Source of the DNA: Bacillus sp. FJAT-29937
GTDB taxonomy: Bacteria; Bacillota; Bacilli; Bacillales; Cytobacillaceae
Reading direction: 5' to 3'
Length of the DNA stretch: 64,000 bases
Assembly (NCBI RefSeq): GCF_001509555.1
Contig: NZ_LMAS01000004.1
Span: forward strand, 186,001-250,000
The notes under the pieces were generated by a model. The model saw only the letters and a program-made list of their open reading frames with translations, was not told the DNA's origin and did no database searches. Below are positions 17,045 to 24,309 of this stretch, in pieces (position 1 is the stretch's first letter; every line of letters starts with the position of its first letter). The translations under genes were made by a program, and so were the position numbers.

Positions 17045-17287
17045 TTATTCTATAATAAAGGAGATCTCCTGATTTCCGCATGATAAACATTTCAATAAAT
17101 GTGGGCACTCTTTGTTGGTGTAGTCAGCTGGATAGCCATTTTCCAATTTCATGAGATCAATAGGCATGTATGCACTATAATCATCGTAATAATCCATAAT
17201 CCTTCCTTGATCGTAAACTCGATTTCCGCAAGATGAGCACTTTTTCTTAATTTCCTCAAATCCATTGCAGATTGGACAAATCGCCAT
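17045..17287 (-). CDS. Small zinc-ribbon-like protein
   Basis: An 80-residue protein with CPICNG (residues 4-9), CSSCGNR (17-23) and a C-terminal CPHLLKCLSCGN. The two CxxC knuckles near the N-terminus and a further CxxC suggest one or two structural zinc sites. The middle (DYYDDYSAYMPIDLMKLENG) is aromatic and acidic. It is small, cytoplasmic and of unknown function. A GCGGGGG stretch serves as ribosome binding site before the ATG at 17287. It is divergent from the sspB-like gene, with 283 bases between them. Confidence 0.72.
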   Translation of the reverse strand: MAICPICNGFEEIKKKCSSCGNRVYDQGRIMDYYDDYSAYMPIDLMKLENGYPADYTNKECPHLLKCLSCGNQEISFIIE

Positions 17288-17463
17288 TTCTATGCCCCCG
17301 CTCCATTCTTAATGATGTCATTCGATTTCCATAACCTTATCGTTCGTAAATACTTTAATAGTTATGACAAAACCATTAGGAAACAATTCCCACTACAAAA
17401 AAAGAATAAGCGTTCAGAAAAACTCCATAATATAGAGTACACAGACACACAAACAACTTTCCA

Positions 17464-17532
17464 CTAACCGATGGGTTAAACCAGTTAGAGGTAACAAGTA
17501 GATCTTGTGTCGGTGCAACTCCGGCTAACCCA
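17464..17532 (+). other. Candidate structured leader upstream of the sspB-like gene
   Basis: TGGGTTA (17472-17478) can pair with TAACCCA (17526-17532), enclosing two short hairpins (ACAAG/CTTGT at 17494-17508 and CGG/CCG at 17511-17523). Alternatively TAACC (17465-17469) pairs with GGTTA (17474-17478). The two forms exclude each other. A SigG-like -10 box just downstream (17535) would put this element outside the SASP transcript, so an RNA role is unproven. Confidence 0.25.
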
Positions 17533-17534
17533 AC

Positions 17535-17541
17535 CATACTA
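17535..17541 (+). promoter_or_regulatory. SigG-type -10 box before the sspB-like gene
   Basis: CATACTA is an exact match to the SigG -10 consensus, 29 bases before the SASP start. No good -35 box (TGAATA-like) is seen at 16-18 bases upstream. SASP genes are normally read by SigG in the forespore. Confidence 0.5.
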
Positions 17542-17570
17542 ACAAAATTTTATGAGGAGATGAACCAATT

Positions 17571-17783
17571 ATGAACAACAACACAAGAAGCAATTCCTCA
17601 AACCAATTACTAGTACCAGGAGTAGCACAAGCACTTGACCAAATGAAGTTTGAAATTGCAAACGAATTTGGCGTAAACTTAGGTCCTGAAACAACATCTC
17701 GTGCCAACGGTTCTGTTGGAGGAGAAATTACAAAGCGCCTAGTTCAAATGGCTGAACAACAACTTGGCGGACACCATCAATAA
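17571..17783 (+). CDS. sspB: Alpha/beta-type small acid-soluble spore protein (SspB-like)
   Basis: A 70-residue major SASP. The GPR cleavage motif [10 protein letters not shown] lies near residues 26-35, the DNA-binding stretch [20 protein letters not shown] near 39-58, and the C-terminal MAEQQLGG near 61-68. It has a strong GAGGAGATG site. It lies between yheE and fumC, close to where B. subtilis has sspB beside yheE, so the symbol follows gene order. It is nearly identical to the 66-residue SASP at 9383 except at the termini. Confidence 0.92.
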   Translation: MNNNTRSNSSNQLLVPGVAQALDQMKFEIANEFGVNLGPETTSRANGSVGGEITKRLVQMAEQQLGGHHQ

Positions 17784-17820
17784 TAATTTGTTAAACACAA
17801 TTTAATATGACATGGCTTGA

Positions 17821-17844
17821 GCCCCCTTTTAGAAGGGGGCTTTT
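17821..17844 (+). terminator. Terminator of the sspB-like gene
   Basis: GCCCCCTT (17821-17828), a TTAG loop and AAGGGGGC (17833-17840) are followed by TTTT. Confidence 0.85.
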
Positions 17845-17861
17845 CCATTCCTTTCAGAAAG

Positions 17862-19244
17862 CTATACCATCTTTGCAGGATCCACCCACAAATCAAATTG
17901 TTCACTTGTAACATAGCCGGTCTTTAGTGCCGCTTCTTTTAATGTACTATTTTCTTTAAATGCAAGCTTTGCAATCTCAGCAGCCTTTTCATAGCCGATA
18001 TGAGGATTAAGAGCGGTGACAAGCATTAAAGATCGATTTACATGATCCGAAATAATCTCTTTATTTACTTCTAAACCAACAAAGCATTTTTCATTAAATG
18101 AATCCATCCCATCCGCTAAAAGGCGGACACTTTGGATAAGGTTGAAAATAATAACTGGCTTAAAGACATTTAATTCAAAATTCCCTTGGCTTGCGGCAAA
18201 ACCGATTGTTGCATCATTACCGAATACTTGACAGGCGATCATTGTGAGTGCCTCGCTTTGTGTCGGGTTAACCTTTCCTGGCATTATAGAGCTTCCTGGT
18301 TCATTAGCGGGGATTGAAAGCTCCCCAATCCCGCTTCTCGGTCCACTGGCAAGCCATCTGACATCATTGGCTATTTTCATAAGATCAGCAGCCAACGCCT
18401 TTAAAGCCCCATGCACATATACAAGCTCATCATGGCTTGTCAAGGCATGAAATTTATTGTCTGATGAACGGAAAGCATGGCCCGTTCGTTTCGAAATTTC
18501 TTTGGCAACCCCTACCCCAAAGGATTTATCTGCATTAATGCCTGTGCCTACTGCTGTTCCCCCAATGGCGAGATCTAGTAAATAATCCATTGCTTCCGTG
18601 ATCATCCGCTCACATTTATCAAGCATAGCGCGCCAACCGCTTATTTCCTGCCCTAATGTCAATGGGGTCGCATCTTGCAAATGAGTCCTTCCAATTTTCA
18701 CAATCGCTTGAAACTCGTCTTCCTTTTGGCGGACGGTTTTCTTCAATGCTTGAAGGGAGGGAATCAGCTTTTCGGCTATTTCGATATATGCTGCTACATG
18801 CATTGCTGTCGGGAACGTATCGTTTGAGCTCTGAGACATATTCACATCGTCATTAGGATGCACCTTTGTATCGGTGTCTCCATTTGACTGCAGGAGTTCA
18901 TTCGCTCTTCTTGCCACAACTTCGTTTACGTTCATATTGGATTGTGTACCACTTCCTGTCTGCCAGACAACTAGTGGAAAATGTTCATCAAATTTCCCTT
19001 CAAGAATTTCCTCGGTTGCCTGAACAATGGCCTCCTTTTTTGCTTCTGTTAATTTTCCAAGCCTATTGTTTACAATAGCAGCCGCATTTTTTATTTTGGC
19101 AAAGGCATAAATAACCTCCACCGGCATTTTTTCAATGCCAATCCGAAAGTTTTCCCGGCTTCTTTGTGTTTGTGCGCCCCAATATTTATCTGCTGGAACC
19201 TTTATCTCTCCGAGCGTATCTCTTTCAATCCGAAAATTATCCAT
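17862..19244 (-). CDS. fumC: Class II fumarate hydratase
   Basis: A 460-residue fumarase of the aspartase/fumarase superfamily, converting fumarate to L-malate in the citric acid cycle as a cytoplasmic homotetramer. Substrate-site motifs are GSGTQSNMN near residues 97-105, and SSNDTFPT and [11 protein letters not shown] in the middle. The superfamily signature [11 protein letters not shown] lies near 317-327. The length matches class II enzymes (B. subtilis CitG/FumC, 462 aa). A good AAGGAGTGG site precedes the ATG at 19244. It stands alone: downstream is the convergent SASP gene, upstream a repeat element. In B. subtilis the gene lies elsewhere, so the placement here is a rearrangement. Confidence 0.95.
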   Translation of the reverse strand: MDNFRIERDTLGEIKVPADKYWGAQTQRSRENFRIGIEKMPVEVIYAFAKIKNAAAIVNNRLGKLTEAKKEAIVQATEEILEGKFDEHFPLVVWQTGSGTQSNMNVNEVVARRANELLQSNGDTDTKVHPNDDVNMSQSSNDTFPTAMHVAAYIEIAEKLIPSLQALKKTVRQKEDEFQAIVKIGRTHLQDATPLTLGQEISGWRAMLDKCERMITEAMDYLLDLAIGGTAVGTGINADKSFGVGVAKEISKRTGHAFRSSDNKFHALTSHDELVYVHGALKALAADLMKIANDVRWLASGPRSGIGELSIPANEPGSSIMPGKVNPTQSEALTMIACQVFGNDATIGFAASQGNFELNVFKPVIIFNLIQSVRLLADGMDSFNEKCFVGLEVNKEIISDHVNRSLMLVTALNPHIGYEKAAEIAKLAFKENSTLKEAALKTGYVTSEQFDLWVDPAKMV

Positions 19245-19330
19245 GAAACCACTCCTTACTTGTTGTTAAATACAATTCCTTCCTTATATTCTATTCCCTA
19301 TTTTTGGACTTTTATGGGTATATAGAAAAG

Positions 19331-19450
19331 TTTAAGCGCCTTGCCCACCCCCGACAAGCACAAGACGAGCCTCCCGGAAAGGTGTGCCCTTTACCTTTCT
19401 GGGAGGCTTGGCTTGTGTCCTCGAGGGGGTAGGCGCTTAAGCTAGACAAA
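19331..19450. repeat. Full-length imperfect-palindrome repeat of Bacillaceae
   Basis: A 120-base element that folds on itself almost end to end. AAGCGCCT near 19334 pairs with AGGCGCTT at 19430-19437. CCCCCGACAAGCACAAG pairs with its near-complement at about 19407-19427. The centre CCTCCCGGAAAGGT pairs with ACCTTTCTGGGAGG (one wobble) around a 9-base loop. Its GC content is well above that of the flanks. It ends in a segment whose minus-strand reading is TGTCTAGCTT, as does a shortened copy at 48300. I recall elements of this kind scattered in Bacillus genomes. It lies between fumC and a small membrane ORF. Confidence 0.75.
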
Positions 19451-19451
19451 A

Positions 19452-19482
19452 AAAAACTGCTTTGCATGGGCAAGCAGTTTTT
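19452..19482 (-). terminator. Terminator of the 27-aa membrane ORF
   Basis: AAAAACTGCTT (19452-19462) and AAGCAGTTTTT (19472-19482) form a perfect stem. On the minus strand it ends in a long T-run. It starts at the stop codon of the small ORF at 19481. Confidence 0.8.
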
Positions 19483-19564
19483 AGTGTTTCACAACTGTAT
19501 ATCCGATAAAATAACCAAGGACCATAATACTGGCAATAACTAATGTAATTGAAAGCTGTTCCAC
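19481..19564 (-). CDS. 27-residue single-helix membrane peptide
   Basis: A GTG start at 19564 follows a GGGAGG site by 8 bases and opens a 27-codon frame. The product is MEQLSITLVI continuing into ASIMVLGYFI and ending GYTVVKH. Residues 5-23 form one hydrophobic helix, with a short basic C-terminal tail. A strong terminator overlaps the stop. The complete unit (site, frame, terminator) in a region without other genes makes translation likely. I do not know its function; tiny membrane peptides of this form often act as partners of larger membrane proteins. Confidence 0.6.
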   Translation of the reverse strand: MEQLSITLVIASIMVLGYFIGYTVVKH

Positions 19565-19703
19565 TTTAAATTCCTCCCTGATTCTATTTATACGTTAAAA
19601 ATAGCATAGAAAAAGGGTGAATTTTATGAACAGAAAGGAACATTTCATGACAAGTCGGTGACATATTTATGAACTCTTTATTCACCAAATCTATTTCAAT
19701 CAC

Positions 19704-20018
19704 TTATTCAACATATACAGCCGTACCATAAGCAATAATTTCAGAAGCATTCTGCATTACTGCTGAAGATTGGAGACGCATACCGATAATCGCATTTGCT
19801 CCTTTTGATCTGGCATCGTCTACCATTCGCCCAATAGCCTTCTGCCTTGCTTCATCCATCATCTCTGTGTATTCACTTATTTCTCCGCCGACAATCGTCC
19901 GTAAGCCAGCCATGATATCCTTGCCGATATGCTTAGATTGTATGCATCCTCCCCTGACAAACCCTTTAAAATCTTTAATTTCTTTCCCCGGTACAGAATC
20001 AATAGTTACGATAATCAT
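19704..20018 (-). CDS. YbjQ/UPF0145 family protein
   Basis: A 104-residue protein of the YbjQ (DUF74, UPF0145) family. GFVRGGCIQSKHIGKD lies near residues 20-35, then GGEISEYTEMMDEARQKAI, then GANAIIGMRLQSS near 74-86. Family members form homopentamers and are often labelled heavy-metal-binding, a role not proven. A GAGGAGG site lies inside the end of yxlE, and the frames overlap by 20 bases, so it is the last gene of the sigY operon here. In B. subtilis the equivalent place holds yxlF and yxlG, so this gene is a lineage-specific member of the SigY regulon. Confidence 0.85.
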   Translation of the reverse strand: MIIVTIDSVPGKEIKDFKGFVRGGCIQSKHIGKDIMAGLRTIVGGEISEYTEMMDEARQKAIGRMVDDARSKGANAIIGMRLQSSAVMQNASEIIAYGTAVYVE

Positions 20019-20205
20019 TCCGTTTTTCCTCCTCTTTTTCTTTCTTTCTCTCCATGATTAATATGATAAAAATAAGTATAAACAGAACAGCGTATATGAC
20101 ATAAATCAAAATGGCTATTTTAACATTGATAAACAGCATAATGAGTCCAAGTATTTGGCTTACAATAGTTAACAGCAGAAACGGCTGCTTTAGTTTCCCC
20201 ATCAA
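19999..20205 (-). CDS. yxlE: YxlE-like small membrane protein of the SigY operon
   Basis: A 68-residue protein with two transmembrane helices (about residues 8-28 and 30-50) and a highly charged C-terminal tail (ERKKEKEEEKRND). Size, topology and place match YxlE of the B. subtilis sigY operon, one of the small membrane proteins that restrain SigY. It overlaps yxlD upstream by 4 bases (ATGA) and the YbjQ gene downstream by 20. The name rests mainly on operon position. Confidence 0.75.
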   Translation of the reverse strand: MMGKLKQPFLLLTIVSQILGLIMLFINVKIAILIYVIYAVLFILIFIILIMERKKEKEEEKRNDYRNY

Positions 20206-20423
20206 TCATCATTCCTTAAAGATGACTTTTTCAACTTTTTCCATAGCTTCCTGACGAATAGCAAATAGACTAATGTCGGAAGAGGCGCCTGGATTAAGCC
20301 GATGATTCCCCAAAGCCAATAGTTATGTCCATGTTTCCTTGCATTTGTGAATAGAAAGGTACTTTGACTGATCAATATAACGGCTACAACCATAAGTAGT
20401 GGAAAAGAAACCTCTTCATTCAT
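20202..20423 (-). CDS. yxlD: YxlD-like small membrane protein of the SigY operon
   Basis: A 73-residue protein with two transmembrane helices (about residues 6-25 and 38-58). The loop NARKHGHNYWLWGIIGLIQAP is the PLDc_N-like pattern of YxlD, with a basic C-terminus (RKLWKKLKKSS). YxlD is the chief partner of YxlC in holding down SigY in B. subtilis (known for the family; not shown here). It is coupled to yxlC by the overlap ATGA and to yxlE by 4 bases. Confidence 0.82.
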   Translation of the reverse strand: MNEEVSFPLLMVVAVILISQSTFLFTNARKHGHNYWLWGIIGLIQAPLPTLVYLLFVRKLWKKLKKSSLRNDD

Positions 20424-20758
20424 GTTTCCTTCACCTGTTTAATATACTGAAATGACGCGAATCCACAAATAAACATAACAGTAAGCGCTTGTATCGTGAA
20501 GAAGACTACAGGAACACGGTATAGGGCAAATAATATCCCGCTCAAAATAATTAAGGCAATAAATGCGAAAAGTGAAGCATCGAAAATAAGCTTCTTTTTT
20601 AAACTTTTCTTCTCTTCTACAATCAAATTCTCAAACCACTCTATATTTGGTGTATTAATCGAGGTACCTTGATCAATTTTTTCTAACCCGTGTTCAATTT
20701 CTTTCATGACGAATAATAAGTCTTCATCTTGATGTAGATCTTCTCTCGTGTTCGTCAT
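20420..20758 (-). CDS. yxlC: YxlC-like anti-sigma factor of SigY
   Basis: A 112-residue protein. The N-terminal half is soluble, acidic and helical, as expected of the sigma-binding part. Two transmembrane helices follow (about residues 61-78 and 85-105). Size, topology and place directly after an ECF sigma gene match YxlC. The ATG at 20758 has an AGGAG site 10 bases upstream that lies within the last codons of sigY, giving a 35-base overlap. By analogy with B. subtilis it is a membrane anti-sigma factor acting with YxlD. Confidence 0.82.
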   Translation of the reverse strand: MTNTREDLHQDEDLLFVMKEIEHGLEKIDQGTSINTPNIEWFENLIVEEKKSLKKKLIFDASLFAFIALIILSGILFALYRVPVVFFTIQALTVMFICGFASFQYIKQVKET

Positions 20759-21275
20759 TTATTTTCAGCTCCTTCCTGACAGCCATAATTCCGTTATGAA
20801 CTCTTGACTTTATCGTACCAGGGGATAGCTTCATCCACTCCCCAATCTCATCATAGGAATAACCGTAATAATGTCTTAATATGATTGGAATTCTTACATC
20901 ATCCGCCAATTTTCCTAAAGCGGACATGGCATCATTCCATTCTTCATTCCTCGTTTCGAAATGCCATTTTAGCTTTCTGTGCTGCTCTTCATCCATCTGG
21001 TATGCTTTTTCTCTTTTCTTCTTTCGCTGATGATCAATATATAAATTCGTAGCGATTGAAATAAGCCAAGATGAAAACTTTGATTTAAATTGGTATAAAT
21101 GAATTTTTTCAATACATTTAGCCATTGTCTCCTGTGCAAGGTCTTCTGCTGTATCAGGATTCATTGTCACTTTAATTAAATACTTAACTAAGAAGGGGTA
21201 ATTATTTTGAAAAAGCATGGCTAAAGCGCGTTTATTGCCTGATTTCGCGCTATGTATGAGCTCTTTCTCCTCCAT
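20724..21275 (-). CDS. sigY: ECF sigma factor SigY
   Basis: A 183-residue group IV sigma factor. Region 2 runs from about residue 18 to 90, with DTAEDLAQETMAKCIEKI near 41-58 and FSSWLISIATNLYIDHQRKKKR near 67-88. Region 4 runs from about 115 to 170, with ILRHYYGYSYDEIGEWM and SPGTIKSRVHNG as the helix-turn-helix. Neighbours yxlC, yxlD and yxlE make SigY the best family assignment. A near-perfect SigY-type promoter lies 74 bases upstream, so the operon should be autoregulated. In B. subtilis SigY is induced by nitrogen starvation and influences bacteriocin-related functions. Confidence 0.88.
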   Translation of the reverse strand: MEEKELIHSAKSGNKRALAMLFQNNYPFLVKYLIKVTMNPDTAEDLAQETMAKCIEKIHLYQFKSKFSSWLISIATNLYIDHQRKKKREKAYQMDEEQHRKLKWHFETRNEEWNDAMSALGKLADDVRIPIILRHYYGYSYDEIGEWMKLSPGTIKSRVHNGIMAVRKELKINDEHERRSTSR

Positions 21276-21348
21276 CTGGCTATGTTCCTCTCCTTCGTAT
21301 CATCCCGCCTTCTTTACTAATGGTTTTTCTAAGCTGCATTATAAATTA

Positions 21349-21374
21349 GACGCTTGATAATAAATAATCGTTCA
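21349..21374 (-). promoter_or_regulatory. SigY-type autoregulatory promoter
   Basis: On the minus strand TGAACG (21374-21369) is followed 16 bases later by CGTC (21352-21349), the known signature of the SigY promoter. It lies in the short gap between the pbp terminator and sigY. Confidence 0.78.
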
Positions 21375-21420
21375 CATCTATTATAGATTTTTTTTATAAA
21401 AAAACATGGGAAATTCAAAA

Positions 21421-21446
21421 AAACTTGGCAAAAAACGCCAAGTTTC
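21421..21446 (-). terminator. Terminator of the class A PBP gene
   Basis: AAACTTGGC and GCCAAGTTT form the stem, followed on the minus strand by a run of seven T. It lies just after the stop at 21450. Confidence 0.85.
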
Positions 21447-21449
21447 TTC

Positions 21450-23495
21450 TTAGTCTTTCTTTTTTCCTTTATTTTTCTTCTGCTTCTTTTCCCACTTTTT
21501 CTTTTCCTTTTCTATTTTCTTTTCCCACTTTTCTTTGTTTTTCAACATATCTTTATCAAACAGATGAAACTTTTCTTCCAGCTTTTTCTTTTCGATAAAA
21601 GAGGAAATATGCGGGACGCCGAATGAAATGGCTTCTTGATTTTGCAAGGCTTTAGTCATGATGGCCTTGAAAATCGGTGCCGTTCCCTCTCCGCCCGTTG
21701 TTGTTAAATAGTGATCCTTATCTGTCCGATCATATCCTACCCAAACAGCGCCAACAAGCTGAGGAGTATACCCTACGAACCATTGATCTTTTATCCCGTT
21801 TACGCCTTCAATCGGAACCTGTGTTGAACCCGTTTTACCGGCTACCTCTCTTCCGGGAATCTGTGCGGCTCTTCCAGAACCTTGCTCTACAACACCAAGC
21901 AGCATCGTTGTGATCTTATCGGTTACTTCTTTCGTTGTTACTCTAGTTTTCTTATCATCCCATTTAGCAATGGTGTCTCCATTGGAGTCAACCATTTTTA
22001 CGATCGAATGCGCGTCAACCTTTTCCCCGCCGTTAGCAAAAGCAGTGTAGGCTTCAGCCATATTTAATGGGGATACCCCTTTATTTGTTCCGCCAAGTGC
22101 CAGGGCAAGGTTATGGTTGATCGCCTCTTCCGGAATTCCAAACCTTTTTGCCGCATCTATTCCTTTATCAAGACCGATTTCGTTGAGCAGCCATACTGCA
22201 GGAATATTTAAGGAATCCTTTACAGCTTCATACATCGGGACTTGACCGCGGAATTTGAAATTATAATTATTTGGCTCATAATCACCAAACTTCATTTTTT
22301 CATCCTTCAATTCATCTTTAATATCCCAGCCATTTTCAAGTGCTGGCGTATAGGGGACAAGGGGCTTCATCGTTGAGCCTGGCTGCCCTACCGGATGAAT
22401 CGCCCGGTTGTGTCCTAGGAGTGTATGCTCCCCTCTGCCTCCAACCAATGCACGAACACCGCCGCTTTTCGGATCAATAAGAATGGCCCCGCTTTGAACG
22501 ATTCGATCCCCTTTCCCTGCAGGAAACATGGAATCATCACGATACGTTTCTTCCGCTGCCGACTGCATGATTGGATCAAGCTCCGTATAGATCTGATAAC
22601 CGCCAGTGAGCAATTCATCAAGAGTTAGACCGTATTTCTTCATCCCTTCCTCTAGCACAAAGTCAACATAATACGGATATTTCCCCTTGAATGGGTCTCC
22701 CCCTTTATCATCAAAAACTAATTGTTCATTTTTCGCTTCTTGCCATTGTTTTTCTGAAATAAAACCATTTGTTTTCATTTGTGCCAGTACAACGTTTCTG
22801 CGCTCAAGTGCTGCTTTTTCATTTTTATAAGGATTAATCACAGAAGGAGCCTTAATTAAACCAGCTAATAAAGCTGCTTCACTAATCGTTAAATCTTTGA
22901 CATCCTTACCGAAATATTTCATTGCCGCTCGCTTGATCCCCCAAGCCCCTTCGCCAAAATAAATCTCATTCAAATACATCTGCAGAATTTCATTTTTTGT
23001 AAACTGTTTTTCAATTTCCCTTGCTAGAAAAAATTCTTCTATTTTTCGCTTATATGTTTTTTCTGCTGATAGCAAGGCATTTTTTGTCAGCTGCTGTGTA
23101 ATTGTGCTGCCGCCTTCGACAATTTCTCCAGCCTTCATATTTCGGAAAAACGCCCTGCCAATACTCGTAAAATCAACACCATTGTGCTCATAGAAACGGT
23201 GGTCCTCAACGGCGATGACCGCATTTTTCATATGCTCTGGAATTTCCTTAATCGATATTCCTTCCACTTTATTAGCAGATATTTTGCTTGCCACTTCCCC
23301 GTTCACATCGTAAATAACAGTGGACTGTGCAAGACCCTTTTCAAGTGAACTAATATTTGCCCCGCTTGCGTAATAATAAAAAAAGCCCAAAAATGCTAAT
23401 GCTGCGGTTAATGCAGATAGGATAGCAATTTGAGTCATATGTTTCTGTTTCCAAAATTTCTGGAACTTAATAAAAACAGATTGTTTTTTCCTCAT
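21450..23495 (-). CDS. Class A penicillin-binding protein (PBP1A family, PBP2c/2d-like)
   Basis: A 681-residue bifunctional cell wall enzyme. It has a cytoplasmic basic N-terminus and one transmembrane helix near residues 22-42. The GT51 glycosyltransferase domain has EDHRFYEHNGVD near 96-107 and GGSTITQQLTKN near 128-139. The transpeptidase domain has the SxxK serine in GSTMKPLVP near 373-381, the SxN motif in DSLN, and KTGS near 548-551. The last 45 residues are mostly lysine with glutamate and tryptophan (KKWEKKQKKNKGKKKD-like), an unusual basic tail outside the membrane. B. subtilis PbpF (PBP2c) and PbpG (PBP2d) are the nearest relatives I can name, both linked to spores. The ATG at 23495 follows GGAGGA. 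Confidence 0.9.
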   Translation of the reverse strand: MRKKQSVFIKFQKFWKQKHMTQIAILSALTAALAFLGFFYYYASGANISSLEKGLAQSTVIYDVNGEVASKISANKVEGISIKEIPEHMKNAVIAVEDHRFYEHNGVDFTSIGRAFFRNMKAGEIVEGGSTITQQLTKNALLSAEKTYKRKIEEFFLAREIEKQFTKNEILQMYLNEIYFGEGAWGIKRAAMKYFGKDVKDLTISEAALLAGLIKAPSVINPYKNEKAALERRNVVLAQMKTNGFISEKQWQEAKNEQLVFDDKGGDPFKGKYPYYVDFVLEEGMKKYGLTLDELLTGGYQIYTELDPIMQSAAEETYRDDSMFPAGKGDRIVQSGAILIDPKSGGVRALVGGRGEHTLLGHNRAIHPVGQPGSTMKPLVPYTPALENGWDIKDELKDEKMKFGDYEPNNYNFKFRGQVPMYEAVKDSLNIPAVWLLNEIGLDKGIDAAKRFGIPEEAINHNLALALGGTNKGVSPLNMAEAYTAFANGGEKVDAHSIVKMVDSNGDTIAKWDDKKTRVTTKEVTDKITTMLLGVVEQGSGRAAQIPGREVAGKTGSTQVPIEGVNGIKDQWFVGYTPQLVGAVWVGYDRTDKDHYLTTTGGEGTAPIFKAIMTKALQNQEAISFGVPHISSFIEKKKLEEKFHLFDKDMLKNKEKWEKKIEKEKKKWEKKQKKNKGKKKD

Positions 23496-23578
23496 AATTC
23501 CTCCATAGTTGGTCAAAGATGTCCAAAATTATGATAATACTATAAAGGAATTCGGCAGATTATTAATTTTTATGGGGG

Positions 23579-24055
23579 TTATACATTGTTTTTTTCATGT
23601 ACTAGCTCTGCAAATCGTTCTTTTGAGGAGGATTCATCAAAGCTGCTGTAAATACGGAAATGGTCTTCATCAATGATGCGAAAATGCTGACTAATAATAT
23701 TTTGCTGAAGCAAAATGCCATTTTCGTTTCCTATCTCTCTCCACCAAATCTTTCCGCCCATCGTTTTTTCTTTTCGATAGTCGATCCCTTCTCTTGCTAT
23801 CGTTTCGAGAACCTCTAGCGGCTCGTTTCCAAATAAAAAGCGGACTGTTTCCGTTTCCCTAAATAGGGCACAAACTGCAACAACTGTTGACCAGCCTGCT
23901 TCTACACGCCCTTTTTCTATTTGAACGAGGGTTTTCTTAGAGACACCAATAATCTCCGCCATTTTATCTTGTGTATATCCTGCTTCTGTACGGATAAGAC
24001 GTAACTTTTCAGACACTTTAAAAATAACTTCTTCGCGATTCAATGTATGCTTCAT
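23579..24055 (-). CDS. XRE-family helix-turn-helix regulator
   Basis: A 158-residue protein with an N-terminal Cro/C1-type HTH at about residues 17-70 (RLIRTEAGYTQDKMAEIIGVSKKTLVQIEKGR). The C-terminal domain of about 90 residues has no motif I recognise (GKIWWREIGNENGILLQQN). An AAAGGA site is very close to the ATG at 24055, so a TTG four codons downstream is a possible alternative start. It is divergent from the histidine kinase at 24310 and convergent with no gene. Its targets are unknown; self-regulation is usual for the family. Confidence 0.78.
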   Translation of the reverse strand: MKHTLNREEVIFKVSEKLRLIRTEAGYTQDKMAEIIGVSKKTLVQIEKGRVEAGWSTVVAVCALFRETETVRFLFGNEPLEVLETIAREGIDYRKEKTMGGKIWWREIGNENGILLQQNIISQHFRIIDEDHFRIYSSFDESSSKERFAELVHEKNNV

Positions 24056-24225
24056 TCCTTTAAATTTAGTGTATTATTACACTGCTTCTTCAATTATAAA
24101 AGATAGAATAATAAAATGACAATAAATAATAGATCCTAATTTATATTTCTCTTTTTTTAGACCGACCTCCCTCTATTTTGACATAAAAAGACTAGTCTTG
24201 AAGAACTGTTTTTTTATTCGCTTAA

Positions 24226-24235
24226 ATTCGACAAA
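24226..24235 (-). promoter_or_regulatory. Spo0A box upstream of the histidine kinase gene
   Basis: The minus-strand reading TTTGTCGAAT contains the full Spo0A core TGTCGAA, 75 bases before the kinase start. It directly adjoins a SigH-like promoter. Confidence 0.5.
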
Positions 24236-24263
24236 GGATATTCTCAAAAAAAGTAGAAATTTA
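24232..24263 (+). promoter_or_regulatory. SigH-like promoter of the histidine kinase gene
   Basis: AAAGGATAT at about 24233-24241 resembles the SigH -35 (RnAGGAwWW). GTAGAAATT about 12 bases later resembles the -10 (RnnGAATww) with one extra A. With the adjoining Spo0A box this suggests early-sporulation control. The -10 match is imperfect. Confidence 0.35.
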
Positions 24264-24309
24264 TATTACTATGAAAAAAGATTTTTATTCAGGAAGAATG
24301 GGGAGAAAA

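Noticed and set aside
17464..17532. A known riboswitch or T-box before the sspB-like gene
   Set aside because: No T-box sequence (TGGNACCGCG) or recognised riboswitch core is present, and a SigG -10 box lies downstream of the element.
19331..19450. An insertion sequence or rho-independent terminator for fumC
   Set aside because: There is no transposase and no target duplication. It lies upstream of fumC, not at its 3' end. It fits a dispersed palindromic repeat better.
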